Assembly: GCA_035079385.1 (NCBI GenBank)
Contig: JAVHKY010000040.1
Coordinates: forward strand, 744,001 to 808,000
Length of the DNA stretch: 64,000 nt
Direction of reading: 5' to 3'
Source: Aspidiotus rigidus
Taxonomy: Eukaryota; Arthropoda; Insecta; Hemiptera; Diaspididae
The translations under genes and the position numbers were made by a program. Below, one piece after another: positions 46,149-58,837 of the stretch (position 1 is the first letter of the stretch; each line of letters starts with the position of its first letter). A model generated the notes under the pieces. It was not told the origin of the DNA. It did not search any database and was given only the letters and a program-made list of their open reading frames with translations.

Positions 46149-46252
46149 GATGTTTCCGGTACCTTATGACATAAGGTTTCGTTGGGCCATCAATAAATTC
46201 AGTCAGATTCGCTTACGAAGAGATGTAATTTATTCATTTACTGACTTAGTAG
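46149..46252 (+). CDS. ppk-like: DEG/ENaC channel, exon 7
   Basis: Starts after TTTTTCAG. One base completes the tryptophan codon, then 34 codons lead to QIRLRRDVIYSFTDLV, the palm strand leading into the second membrane segment (relatives have a v.y....s...l...f/iGG pattern). It ends at donor GTGAGT with one base. Confidence 0.88.
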
Positions 46253-46463
46253 GTGAGTTGAACACGAATTATTATGAAATTTAACAAAATTCTAAATAGG
46301 TGAATGCATTTCAACAATGCGAAAACTGAATTCCTATTTTGTAAAATGATAGCGTTTTCTTTCATCGAGAAATTACGAGCTTTTGCAAAATTTTAGTCTA
46401 CGATTGTATGAAAATCTATTCGCGTTGATTATTTCATGATTCATCGTTTTTTAACTGTTTCAG

Positions 46464-46582
46464 TGTCATTCGGAGGGATAGCAGCATTTTTTTTTGGTTG
46501 CAGTGTGCTCTCATTTGTCGAGATTTTATATTTTTTTACGTTAAGACTCTTTTGCTTCGTGAAGAAAAATAATCGTGTATGA
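46464..46582 (+). CDS. ppk-like: DEG/ENaC channel, last exon with second membrane segment and stop
   Basis: After CTGTTTCAG two bases complete a valine codon, giving FGGIAAFFFGCSVLSFVEIL, the canonical second membrane segment with the GxS selectivity motif (GCS) and the S-x-x-E-I terminus. A short basic cytoplasmic tail (FCFVKKNNRV) ends at TGA 46,580-46,582. Confidence 0.94.
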
Positions 46583-49500
46583 CTATCATCTTGATTATTT
46601 TGACAGCATAACTACCACTTAAACGCCTAAACGCCACGTCTGCTTAGTTTCTTGTAGATATGTAAACTCGAACTGTAGTGAGGAACAAAACTCCCGAAGG
46701 CGAGACTTCTGCCAGTTGGACCAGTGAAGACTAAATCTTGATATCACCGTGCACTCTTTTTTTAAGAATACTTTCTCGCGTGGACAATATTATTCTTAAA
46801 ATATTCTAATTTCCGCGACACTAGTATTAAAAATTGATCTTCTCATTGTATTTGATCTATATCGAAGAAATTATGTCCCTGAAAGAGTTCCATGTATCAT
46901 TGTCATAACTATTGTGAGTACAGACAGAGAACTCATTCTGCGGTATTCGCCGAACGATGTGTTGAATTGTAAAATATAAGTTGAATAAGATATGAGCACG
47001 AAACAGGCGATTAGGAGCCCAGGGACGATATTTAATTTTGCCTAAAACTGTCGAAAATGGAATAAATGCCACAAAAAGTTCCGAATTCCTTACAAAAAAG
47101 TAAGAAGTTGAACGGGTTATCTTCAATGTGGATAATACACAAATGTACTCAGCGACCGTCGACTACCATTTTCACGAGAGAATATTGAGAAACACATCTT
47201 CCCTTTCTATAATTCACAATTCTCAAGTGACATAGCAAGTTGTTTTATAATAATGTTTTCCTTGACTCGCATCAGTAATTTTTGCATTTCTTCATGTCCG
47301 CGTCCTATTTTTTAATGAATGCTTAATAATGCCAAATTTTGTTTCTTTTGGTGGCGAATTAATAATTATTTTAGTAGCAAAAATCCGTTCCCTAATCATG
47401 AGTCATAATTGATAAAGTATCCAGCTCATTTGTACAAATTATTTTGTTTTACTTCTGAATGGGAAAAAGTGTTTCTAACCGTTCATTAATTCTTCACTAC
47501 ATCATGAACTAAATACTAATACTTGATTTTAATTTCTATCCTACTTGTGATAGATGTAATCGACTGATTGGTGGTGCTTTTGACGAATAACAAATTGAAC
47601 GTTACTATCCTCCGATCGTAATTTCGACTTTGGAAATAATTTCCCCTCCTTCAGTCGACAATGATTGAAAATTGAAACAAATGCGATTGAAAGCTGTTCA
47701 ACTATTTCGGTCATTACGATTAGGTATCAACGTAGCAAAGGTCCCTATTCTCACATGAATATTGCTCAGCATACGCCTTCAAACAAACGATCCGATTACT
47801 TTCGTCAATAACGTAAATAAAATAGTAACGCAATTCGCCGCAAATCGGTTCGCACGCACCGAAAGGAACACCAATCATTTTTAAAACAATCTTTGCCGGC
47901 TGACCTTTCGGACACCATATTAGCTGACTGACTGTATTATTTTTAAAAATTTACATATGTCTTTTCATAAAGTCGTATACAACGATTAAGGTAAATCGAA
48001 ATTTGTTGCGGAAGCTTATAAATAAACAAATGGAAGTCTTATACGATCGTGATCTCAGAATATGAAGTTCAGAAGATTTCCAAAGTACTTGAATATAATA
48101 ATGTTTCTTGGCAGAGATTACCAAAAATACCAACGTATATAATTTATACTCATGGGACAAAATTAGAGACAAATAAGCGAATCAGTGTTAACGAGGAAGA
48201 AGAATATAAATTGTTTTCTTATCTTTAACAAAAGACTTGTCTTACTTATAGCCTATAATTTTACTAGAAAAAGCAAAAATTAAAATGAAAAGTTTAAATT
48301 TTTATTCTTCTTTTTTACTTACGTGTACCTATATCAACAGATTTTGTTATGTTTCCAATGTTATCATTGCTCTTTTGTGACCAACATGAAGTGTAAATCT
48401 CTACGAATATGAGGATAACACAGGAAGTCTTTTTGTATAAGCCGATCATCTGTGGGCAACAAACACAAAAAGTACAACATTTTGCAGTATTTTTGTGAAT
48501 ACAGAGCGTACGCCCACTTGGTCAAGTCTCGGACTATCTAGAGTGGACTAACTCATATCTAACATTTTCCTATCTGTTAACACTTTTTTTCTTTCCTCTG
48601 GTCTAAAGAATTTTTGTCGAAGACAATTTTGATCTTCAAGGTAATTAATTTATGGAGAGAATACGGACGATGAAAATGGGTTGAGCAGAGTATTATACAC
48701 AGGAGTAATCGAAGAAGACAGCAGAGAGAGTAAAACAAAGAAACATTGCTGTGGTGAGAGAAAGAGCGCAGCGTTTTCTGCATGTCTAAATTAGCTATCA
48801 GGGCTTGAAAAGGTATAAGAAAAAGGCAGCGTGCTCAGCAGAAAAAACCTATTTAGAAACACGTTCTACCCTCTTCTTACGTTCAAACCAATTTACAAAT
48901 ATTTCGAAGATGACCGTACTCATATAATACAAATAATGTCTCTAACTTGCTGTTTATATTATATTGAGGTAAATCATCGCCAAATATGAACTGAGACAAG
49001 CTTTCAAGCACTCACACGCGTTGATGCTGTAAGCTTCATTTTCTTTCAACCAACGATCATCATAATTATTTTGCATATTCATATTTTAAACTACCGTACT
49101 TAATCGTGAAAAATATTTTTATCTCCTTCATTTTCAAACTTTAAAGAGTTCCCATGTGTATGGACAATTGACTGATATTGATGTAGAAAGAAAATCGTGC
49201 CTTATAATTATAATACTATGTATACTCTTGCTTCTATTCATGTTGTTATCATGACAAACGTTGGAAAGATGTGCTGATCGATTTCTACGATGTATTTATG
49301 GTGATTATAGATGCTTGAACTTTGAATTTATAAAGATATTATCGTTTTTTATTCTATTTTACTTATTTATTGAATTGCTGTCGTTCAAGGTTCTCGTAGT
49401 CGTATCGCGTAAAGTTCGTTTTGAGACTCTGATCTAATTTACACTGGGTGTTATACCAATAATAAACAAATCAAGGGATATATACAGTAGCTGGTACCCC

Positions 49501-52500
49501 GTTACTTGTTGAACACAATAATTTTGACAAATCTCTTACGTTCGTGTCGTATCACATTCAAAATGTACGATTATTGAATAACGGTATGTTTACAAAAAAG
49601 TCAATAATGGCGCATTTTCCCTCCGCTTATCTCTTATGTTGGTAGAAGTCGTGCCGTATCGGCCTTGAAACAAGCGTCCAAGTCACAGAGAATCACGGAA
49701 GCGATCGCAAAAAGTCTTGAAGCCGATCAATTTTTGTTACCTACTATAGTATGTTCATGCTAATACCGCTCAAAGTTTCAAATCCACTAATGGAAAAATC
49801 AAATGTCACTATACTATGATGAGAAGCCTACGCAACGTTTACTCGTGTAAATGAGACCTGGATTGTTTTGTAGAATTTGCAGTACGAGAATTATCCTCCT
49901 GATATTGTCACATTACGTAAATTCTATCTCGATCTGGAAGTGGAGCAAGTACAATCCACTTACGTGTATTTATTCAATTTTGTAATCGAGATGTGTTTCC
50001 CTGCATTTTAAAATTACTTGAAATTTTTATTGCTGTGTCCCTATCTACTGATACGCGTGAGCGCTTATCTTCCATTTAACGACGTTTGAAAATGAATTCG
50101 AGAAACACCATAGGGGAAAATAAACTAATGGACTGACCCTGTTTTGGATTGGATTTATCACGATATTCATCTCACACTAGAAGAAATTTTGAATTGTATG
50201 GCCCAGAGACAGAGAAATTTTCTGTAATACATATATAAATCCTTTATCAAAATAAAATATTATATTTTTTACTAGATACTTCCTCAGTTTCATGATATGA
50301 AATCCCACCGATTTGACCCAATTTCGAAGCTCTTCCCCCCCCCCCCCCTCAAAACTGAGACCTTCATATGCCAATGCATATTTTCCCGAATTCTTGAATT
50401 GAAATTTTTCAGCTCAAAGTGAATAAACGAAGACGATGAGTTTACGTTCTGGTGCATAGCGATCAAGTGTAAAATTTACCAAATGAAAAATTTTTTTGAA
50501 TTAGATTTATGACGAAGGTTTAGTATACTTACATGTACACACGTACTCGTTCGTGTTTGTATTTGTGGTTGGTTATTCTCTTTTAGAGGTGACAATATCG
50601 TTGTAAAATTATCCGACTGTAATTACTGACGAGATTGGTGCCTAAGTTCGCTTAGTATATACGATAAGATTAGTTACACTGAAAACTTCACGGTATAAGT
50701 TTCCAATAAAACAATCAAAAGTGTTAGCACGTGTATTCGACCGCAGCGACCTTCTTTAAGAGGCTCGATTATCTCTCGCGCTGTACAGTCCGCGGACGGC
50801 CGCATGCCAACTCGGCTCCGTATGTCGCGAGATGAAAAAATTTTACGCCAAATTATTCAGATAGGGTAACGAGATTTTCAGAGTAATCGCTTAGAAAAGG
50901 AAAAAATAAATGAATAAAACAAAACAAAACTTGCACACTACCTATGTTTTTAATGCATGTCTCATCGCTCAGTGCAACACTAATAACGTAATGCAATCCA
51001 TTTTTGCGTATACGAAACCGTAGATTATATTTGTGTCAGTAATACCTAGATACTCATGCTAATCCGAAACGTTACATGTATTTCCTGCATTTCTTCAGAT
51101 AACTAGTTTACGTTTGACCTTAGAATACGAGTCATTGTTTGAACTTGTATCATTTTCACTACACGAGCTACTACATAAACGAGACAGTTTATTTTTTTTC
51201 CTGTCTGAAGAGTGAAGTGTACGCGTAATACGTGTGATGATAAACGCACGGATTATTTATTTTCTTTTACTCGACGTCAACAGATTCTTTCTCAATTTTC
51301 TTTTCATAATATTTTCCATTAGTAAACATATCCGTCGCGTGTGTATTATAGAATTCTAATTGTAAGGAATGATCTAATTTTGGTTCCTTCGATCGTTTGA
51401 TTGCTCGCGCAAAACGCCGAAAGCTGTGCGGTGGTGCGTGCGTACATATCATCTTCGTAAATGATCGTCATTTCTGAATACCTAACGTAGTGGACTACAA
51501 TTTCGTAACTACGAACCTAAGGAAACAAGAACAACTTTACTGATGGAGTGTAAACGAAACAACGAGGTACACGCGGTGAATAATGAAGGTTAGTGTGGTT
51601 CTACGAGTAGGTAGGTCCAAAAATTGAAGAAAAAGGAATAAGATAGGCCTACGAATTAAAAATTATCGGCTCAAGTACGTAACCCGGTCACTCGGACTAA
51701 AATATTTGATTTGTCGGAAAGTACCCCCCCTAGGAAACGTAGGTGAGTAGTCACAGCTAGGACGAAAATTTGTTTCAATCTTCCTTGACCTCAAGTCCAA
51801 GTACTTTCCTACACGTATATTATTTCTCATATATTTTTAATATTATTTTGAACGAACGATTGTAATCTGTTTTTACGAGTTACTTTTGACAACTCACGAT
51901 TCGCAATCTTATAATGGCGGCTGAACAAATTTGAAATAAAATTTGTGCTGTTATCGTGGTTGATTCAACGACTTGAAAGTAAACACAAACATCACGCGCG
52001 TTCTTCCATCTTTAGTCTATACTTGTGATACGTTAATGCTATAAATTGTTTGGGAATTCCTATAGCCATAAAGAGAAATTAGTAATTTCGAAGAATAAAT
52101 ATAAATTTACTTATTTTTAATTAGAGACTTTTTTCGATGAATAGTGAATATAATTATACAGTGTGTATATAGGGTACATTGCTAAGAAATATACTGCCGT
52201 GAGAAGATGCGAATTGCCGAGTTATTATTTTTAAAACTCAACGAGCTCAACGTATCTATAAAGATGAGAAATTTAAAAATTTACTGCTCTTTCGATTTTA
52301 TAAATTTCAAACTGGGTTACTTTCTACCAATTTACGCGATAATTCTGTTTTGGATATTAAGTACAAAACTGTGCCCAAAAACTTGAGGCGATAAATTCAA
52401 AAAATAAAATCCAATCAATATCATGGTGAAAAATAGCCTCTCATCTACGTCTTTGTGCGAAAGATAATATCTATTGATATCAATTTGTTCTCGTCACAAA

Positions 52501-54440
52501 AACAAAAATACTTTTTGCGATAGGTACATGAATAGAAATTGATACTTTCAGGAGATGTACTTAACCAGAAAAACGCCGCGCCGTACTGTTTTTCTTCAAA
52601 AAAGTATTCTTATATCCCAGCGTGATGCGGACAACTCACGTTTCACGTTATCGTAGCCTCATACCAGTACACATATGTCACGAGAAATATTTATACACGA
52701 CCTCACTCGAAGTATGTTCACATAATTATCGTAGATAGGCTTATTTGTTTCACTCTCTTTTGGCTCGCTCCACAAACTTGTCCTCTAAAGCCTCAATTCA
52801 TAAGAGTAATCGTTCGAGCCATGGTATATTTGCTTTATGTTCCTCGTCGAAAGTCTCCTTTTCGACGAATGATTTCATAAAGATCTTACGAGTATTTGTC
52901 CTCATCGGGTTTAACAGGATAACGATTATTCGTGCAATAACTAATTTTCTATCTCAATTCTGTAGGTTTTCGCTTTATAGGTATTTTCGAACTTTGCTTG
53001 CAAATTTGATCATTCGCTCGAATTGATAATTTAATTGGTGGGTACCTACATAACCGTGCGAGTCGAGGGAAAAATTTTAATCATCAATTTTGAAACGCGA
53101 AGTATTATTAAATTGTGCGGACTAAAAATATATAAAGTTGAACGGAATGTCGAAGAAAAAAAAAAAAAGGATAATAGCAAATTTAGAAATGAAATTCTCA
53201 ATAATTATACTCGTTTGCCGTGTGCACGGAATAATCTATTTAAACCTAAAAATCATACATTCCTGAGAAGTAAAGGTGGAACATTGAGGGATAAATAATT
53301 TACATTATGCCTACTCGTATCTTTCTTACGGTACCGGTGAAAACTGGCAAGATATTTATTCCGGCTTCTTCATACGTTCGCCGGTTAATTGAGTACGCAG
53401 GTACATGCTTTCATGTACAAGAATGCTATAAGTGCAGAATGCACCTAACTGTTGGTTTAAGTGTCGGCTAGTGCTGGTACGGGAACTGTTCTGGAGAGGG
53501 TGAGTCTCTTTTTCTCCATTCACGAAAAGTGAGAAAATTGAATTCTAATTTACTTAAACAAAGGAGGCCACTGGATTCATTTTACGCAGGAAAGGGAATT
53601 CGTTTGGGAGTAGAAAGAGTAACCGCACCGTGGGTTGGCGTGTACAGTGTACATAATAAGAACGTTGAAATTTTAATAAAGAATTCAATAATTATTAATT
53701 GAAAAATACATTTTTAACATTGATCTCGTTGCGACAGAAGATCAATGATGGCGTCGTTTTTCACATATGTACACTTTAAAAGTGAACTAGCCCTAGTAAC
53801 AAGGGAGAGTCATTCATTTAAAATCGACGTTTTTACAAGTTTATTAAATGATAAGTTAATCATATTTCAACAAACTGGACATAAAAAATATTTGTATCAT
53901 TTATTTATTTGGTAACTTCTTAGCGAAAACATGAAGAACGATGAATTTCTAATCACGGATTTAGGTACCTATATGTTATAATTGAGTGACTATAACCAGT
54001 TTTGGTACTGATGTAAGTATCTTCTTCAATTGATAAATCCACGTGCGAATACAAAATAGATTTTTGAAATATAGCCTATACAGGAGGAGACACGTTGGCC
54101 TACATAATACGCAATGATGAAACGAGGCTCATATAACACAATTTTGGGTAGCTGTAAGTGTTGCCAACAGTAAGTAAATCACTTGCTTTGAAAAATTGAA
54201 AGTGGATTGATAGATTTCATCCTGGGTGTACTGGCTGAAATCTAACGCTCCAAATTTCCGCTGGACTTGGAGTGTAGACTCACACCATGTATTTAGCATA
54301 ATATGAATGTTTTTTTACCTACTATTCAATCAGACTCTTTTGAAAGAACAGACAAACGCGGAATGTAAAATACCTTGTTAGAATGCTCGGGTAACTGTTT
54401 TCGGAACTAGAAAAAGTTTTCTTTAAAAATCGAGCTCAAA
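46583..54440. other. Intergenic stretch, no gene recognised
   Basis: About 7.9 kb between the channel gene and the transporter. Frames are short and without domains. A pyrimidine/C run lies at 50,334-50,348. A modestly GC-richer patch at about 50,740-50,840 (CGCTGTACAGTCCGCGGACGG) could be regulatory. The 5' exon and promoter of the transporter probably lie in the right part, but I cannot point to them. Confidence 0.45.
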
Positions 54441-54469
54441 GAAATTGAGTGATGACATTAATCTTGCAG

Positions 54470-54678
54470 GTACTGGACACCATCGAACATGGATTCTTCA
54501 ACGTTATGTTTTTGGAATTTTTGGATTTCTTGCTTTATCGAACGCTTACATACAACGTTTCAATTTAGCTCTAACCATTACCGAAATGACTCCTCCTATA
54601 TATCATGATAAAATCAAGTTTAGTGCTGAGCCTGACTGCGCAGGAGGCTTGAGTCGTCAAAACGTTTCTTTGGCTCAT
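54470..54678 (+). CDS. SLC17-type MFS transporter, exon with first membrane segment
   Basis: Member of the anion:cation symporter branch of the major facilitator superfamily (sialin, vesicular glutamate and Na/phosphate cotransporter-like), normally a 12-span plasma- or organelle-membrane protein. After ATCTTGCAG the frame reads QRYVFGIFGFLALSNAYIQR and FNLALTITEM, the first membrane helix with the NLxxxI motif of the family, then an extracellular loop. It ends at donor GTAAGT in phase 0. The start phase demands an upstream exon carrying the ATG, which was not located. The substrate cannot be inferred from this part. Confidence 0.88.
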
Positions 54679-54986
54679 GTAAGTCTGCATATCGAAATAA
54701 AGACTTCGACTGCTAATATAATCGATAAGTATACACCGAGTGAAACAAAAAAGATTCCTTAGTAAAAACTTGATTTATTTCAACCTTAATGGAGAATATT
54801 CTTACCTGTAAAACGATAATGATACCTATGTGACGAGTGCTGAGAAATCCTACCTTAGAATGAAAATTATGAAAATCGAATCAGCTCCAAAACTTGGCGA
54901 GTTTCAGTAGTTGAAAGTTGAAAATTGAAAGAAATTGTTTTCGAGAAAAACACTGAGCAAATTTAGCGATCGCGAATTGTGGAAGG

Positions 54987-55190
54987 CAGGCGCGGATCCA
55001 GACGATCACTTTGGGAGGGGAAACAATCCAAAAAAAGTTTAAAGGACCTTTTTTTTTTTTTTTTTTACATTTTCTTCGATACTACAGATTTTTTGTTGTT
55101 TTTTTGTTTTTTTGGGGATTTTTTTTTTTTTTTTTTTTTGGGGGGGGGGGAAATTTTCCCTACCCCCCCCCCCCCGTGGATCCGCGCTTG
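54987..55190. mobile_element. hAT-type MITE (CAGGCGCGGATCC ends)
   Basis: A 204-bp element in the first recognised intron of the transporter. Ends CAGGCGCGGATCCA and TGGATCCGCGCTTG are inverted repeats with one mismatch. GTGGAAGG is duplicated exactly (54,979-54,986 and 55,191-55,198), the 8-bp hAT signature. The interior is mostly homopolymer runs (T about 18 and 17, G about 10, C about 11). Confidence 0.9.
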
Positions 55191-55909
55191 GTGGAAGGAA
55201 AAAATGACGTTGTTAACTTTGCAAACGTGACACCGACTGAATTGTGATCGCATTTTGTTCCTTAGGTGTTCGAGAAAATTCTATCAAAAACTGAAAATCA
55301 ACGAAAATCGGATTTTTTTTGTTTTTTTTTTCCGCGATAACTCGAAACTAACTTTTTCACCCTATGGTAAGATTTTTCAGCACTTGTCACGCATGTATAC
55401 ACTCGAATTTAGCTTTCGTGAACCCGAGACCAAATTTTTGCTGATGGAGTTTCGCTTCTTAAGAAAAAAAAACTTCCGAATCAGTTTGCGTGGGCTCCCA
55501 TCACTCAGTTGCGTTTGTGTTACTGATACGTAAATAATAATTTTTGATTATTTTCAAACTACCGCGATAATCCGGGACTAACGGCCCTCTCGTCTTTTCA
55601 CCAACTCGCCCTGAATAATATGGTGATACCGTGGAATTGTATTTTTCTGCGTAGGCTTTCAGTTATTAGAAGCAGCTTTCACGACAATAAGTTTTGGGGG
55701 CAGGGGAGAGTTATTGTATTCATTTTGACCTTCGCTTTTTTAGTCGTACGATTGAACAAAACAAATTTCCCTTTTTCGACGAGGGATCGAATCGCCTATT
55801 AGTGTAATCATTATGTATTAATACTAACAACACAATTACGATGCTTATTATTATACAAGTCTCTTGAAAATGTGTTATTTGTTTATTTCCCCTGTGATGA
55901 TGTGCGTAG

Positions 55910-56149
55910 AAAAAATACGATTTCGAATGGAGCGAGGAGAAACAGGGTGTTATTTTGAGTTCCGTATTCTGGGGTTATGTGATTTCGCAAGTGCCTGGAG
56001 GTTGGGTAGCTGAACGGTATGGAGCAAAACATACTCTAGGATTTGGTATGTTGTGTTCGACTCTATGTATCCTCATTAGTCCATTTGTACTACGCGTGGC
56101 AGATTTTTACGGATTCATAATTATTAGATTTCTAATGGGCATTGGCCAG
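55910..56149 (+). CDS. SLC17-type MFS transporter, exon with signature loop
   Basis: Eighty codons in phase 0 at both ends (acceptor GTGCGTAG, donor GTAAGT). It starts with FEWSEEKQGVILSSVFWGYV and continues into SQVPGGWVAERYGAKHTLG, the MFS loop 2-3 signature in its SLC17 form (GYxxxQxPGGxxAxxxGxK). Two further membrane helices follow, ending FLMGIGQ. This exon alone identifies the family. Confidence 0.95.
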
Positions 56150-56453
56150 GTAAGTCATACATTTTGAATATTTTATAAATACATACTAATAAATAGAAAA
56201 TTGTTTAATTAGGGGGAAAAAGTTTGATAACATGGTTTAGTGGAGGTTTACGGATTTTCTTCATTTTTCGAGATTGAAAATCTTTTCGATGGTTTCAAGC
56301 ACCAAGGGCTTTCCCTTGATGGAATTATCGTGCACGTTTACCCTTCTTATCAGCGCATCTATTACAATAATAAACTTTCTTTTATTCACGCGTACCTAAT
56401 TTGATAGTTAGAAAAAAATTAGTATAAAAATTGCTCGCCATACCGTGGACCTA

Positions 56454-56591
<138 letters not shown>

Positions 56592-56835
56592 TAAGAATAA
56601 GGTGAAGTTCCAGTTGATACCTACTCGCTGGTTGTGAAAAGTAACATAAGCTTTTATTAGATTGCTGTTTCATCAGTCGTACATTGTCCTGTTCCAAAGC
56701 TCTGAACGGATTATCAAAAATACAGTATTTCGACAACCTCCTGTACAATTATAGGGTACATTAACTTACGGTATGTAAATTTTGATTTCCACAAGCTGTA
56801 ATCCACATTTAATAGATTCTAAATATCACTTTCAG

Positions 56836-56923
56836 GGTACGATATATCCATCTTTGAACGTTTTATTGTCACATTGGGCACCGTTACAAGAGAGAGGTCG
56901 TTTGGGAGCGTTGGTGTTTGCAG
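56836..56923 (+). CDS. SLC17-type MFS transporter, short exon
   Basis: Eighty-eight bases after CACTTTCAG. The frame reads GTIYPSLNVLLSHWAPLQER, the conserved (E)G..P.....WaP..ER motif of SLC17 proteins (an E-to-G or loop variation precedes it), then GRLGALVFA. It ends with one base of a glycine codon at donor GTAAAT. Confidence 0.93.
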
Positions 56924-56929
56924 GTAAAT

Positions 56930-57800
56930 ACGGAAGACGAGAAATGAAAGATTCATATTTAATCCACTGTTTTGTTGACTGGAACGTGTGCTAGTTTATA
57001 ATAATGATAATCTTTCATTTCTCCTGCACAGTCTAATAATTGAAATCCATGTGCTTATTATACCTAAATATCGTCATTCTTGAAAAGTGTAAATGCCTGG
57101 TAATTTTTGTACGCGTGGTATCAAATAAACTTGCAATTTTCTCTCATGAAAATGACGTACATCATCGTATTGTACGAGAAATTATGCACACGTGTCATAG
57201 TAATTCAATTTATATACCTACCAATTAGTCTATTTTGTTTACTCGTCTCCGCGTCTCCAACGTAAGCCCGCTCATCTATCTGTAGTAAACTCGTCGCACC
57301 ATACGCGTACTTATAAAAATGTGTGCGTCTCCCTATTCGAAATATAGCGTATAACTAAAGATTAAAGTACCTATGGTTTATGGGTTACAAATACCTCAAG
57401 TGTATTCCTATGGAAAGCTGATATTCTCAAATAGCGCCAATGAAGTTTTGAGGATCTGTGTTTCTTTCCAAAATAAAAATAATGTGAAACTTTGAATTCG
57501 TTCCTTCTGCTAAATCGGAAGTGAATTTATTGCAATACTCGTACTGCTTGCCTACCCATTTTAAATAAACAACTTATTTTTTCAACCTTCGTCTTAATCG
57601 ATGAGATACGTAAATTATATTATTATGAAAATATGCCAATGTGAGCCATTCGTTTGTGCAGCAGGAGTCCTAATGCAAACGATGACCATCGACTCTCGAA
57701 ACTTTCATACGCGTCGACCAAGACCTGGATATCCTTTTTTGAAGAGATAAAGTTTCCGTTCAAATTATGGTCGGATGTTTATAACTTTTGTCGTGTGTTT
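56930..57800. other. Transporter intron, nothing else recognised
   Basis: AT-rich, with no repeat boundary or coding signature. Confidence 0.5.
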
Positions 57801-57803
57801 CAG

Positions 57804-58024
57804 GAGCGCAAATAGGAACAATAGTTTCGATGGCATTAACTGGTGTTATCATCGAAAGATGGGGCTGGAGTTGGGTATTCTATTTTTATGGTATCATGGG
57901 TCTCGTATGGTACGGTTGTTGGTTATTATTCGTGTCCGACTCGCCTACGACGAATCGTTTCATCAGCGCAGCGGAAAAGGAATACTTGTCTGACAACGTT
58001 GCTAATGTTAACCGCGAACGAAAG
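57804..58024 (+). CDS. SLC17-type MFS transporter, exon with helices 5-6
   Basis: Two bases complete the glycine codon, then the frame continues GAQIGTIVSMALTGVIIERW and GWSWVFYFYGIMG, with LFVSDSPTTNRFISAAEKEY after the helix. This is the family's conserved (S/D)xPxxxxxIsxxExxYi cytoplasmic-loop motif. Acceptor GTGTTTCAG, donor GTAATG, end phase 0. Confidence 0.95.
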
Positions 58025-58684
58025 GTAATGGAGATTTTTTTTTTCTTCTTGTGAAAATCGCGATACACGATAAGAGCTTCAAACTATCATCAATTGGGGC
58101 CATTAGTCAAAAAAATTTACATACGTTTTCATCGGAAATTTTTGAAAATAAAATTTACGAGATTTTGAAACCATTTAAACAAGAGTAAACTGTACTTTCC
58201 GCAAACTAGTCACATTAATGACCAAAAATTTTACTTAATTTTTGTAATATCTACCTCGCCCGCCACCTACCTCGATTCCAACGTCCGATACCGGTTTGAT
58301 TGTATTTCATTGTATTAACGTCATCTCGTATATCGGTTGTTTGCGTGAGAAAAATCTTCGTGTATGGGTAATTAGAAATAGGTACACAGAAGTAGGCCTA
58401 ACAATATTCTACTAGGAAGAATAATTTGGAATGCTTATAATGTGTTCGTATTTGGTACCTATATTAACAATTTAATATTCAAAATACCATCAAAAATCCA
58501 CATTTTCTATAGTTTCGAGGTTAAACAAATTTTTCTGTGACTTCAATGTTGCAACGAATTCAATTCTGCTAGTAAGCATCAATATACGTATAATAATATT
58601 TTGATTTATTGCAGACCCTTTCACGTGATCCAAGCTGAACAATTCGGCTCGTAATTATTATGATATTTTATTTCCATATTGCAG

Positions 58685-58837
58685 ACTCTTCCTTCAACTC
58701 CGTGGGCTAACATGTTGACGTCATCGGCTGTGTGGGGATTGATCATAGCGCAAATCGGCCACGATTGGGGACTATTCACTATTGTATCAGATTTACCAAA
58801 GTACATGAGACAAGTACTACATTATAAAGTTTCGGAG
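58685..58837 (+). CDS. SLC17-type MFS transporter, exon with helix 7
   Basis: Fifty-one codons in phase 0 after TATTGCAG, beginning TLPSTPWANMLTSSAVWG and containing the conserved H-x-x-x-x-(W/Y) helix-7 context (IGHDWGLFTIVSDLPKYM). It ends VSE at donor GTAATT. About 303 codons of the gene are now accounted for. The expected helices 8-12 (roughly 170-190 residues) were not found in the remaining 5 kb. A decoy acceptor, TATTGCAGACCC, lies about 70 bp upstream (58,609-58,620). Confidence 0.93.

Noticed and set aside
54979..55253. Frames full of Phe, Gly and Pro at 54,979-55,253
   Set aside because: They are translations of the homopolymer-rich MITE interior.
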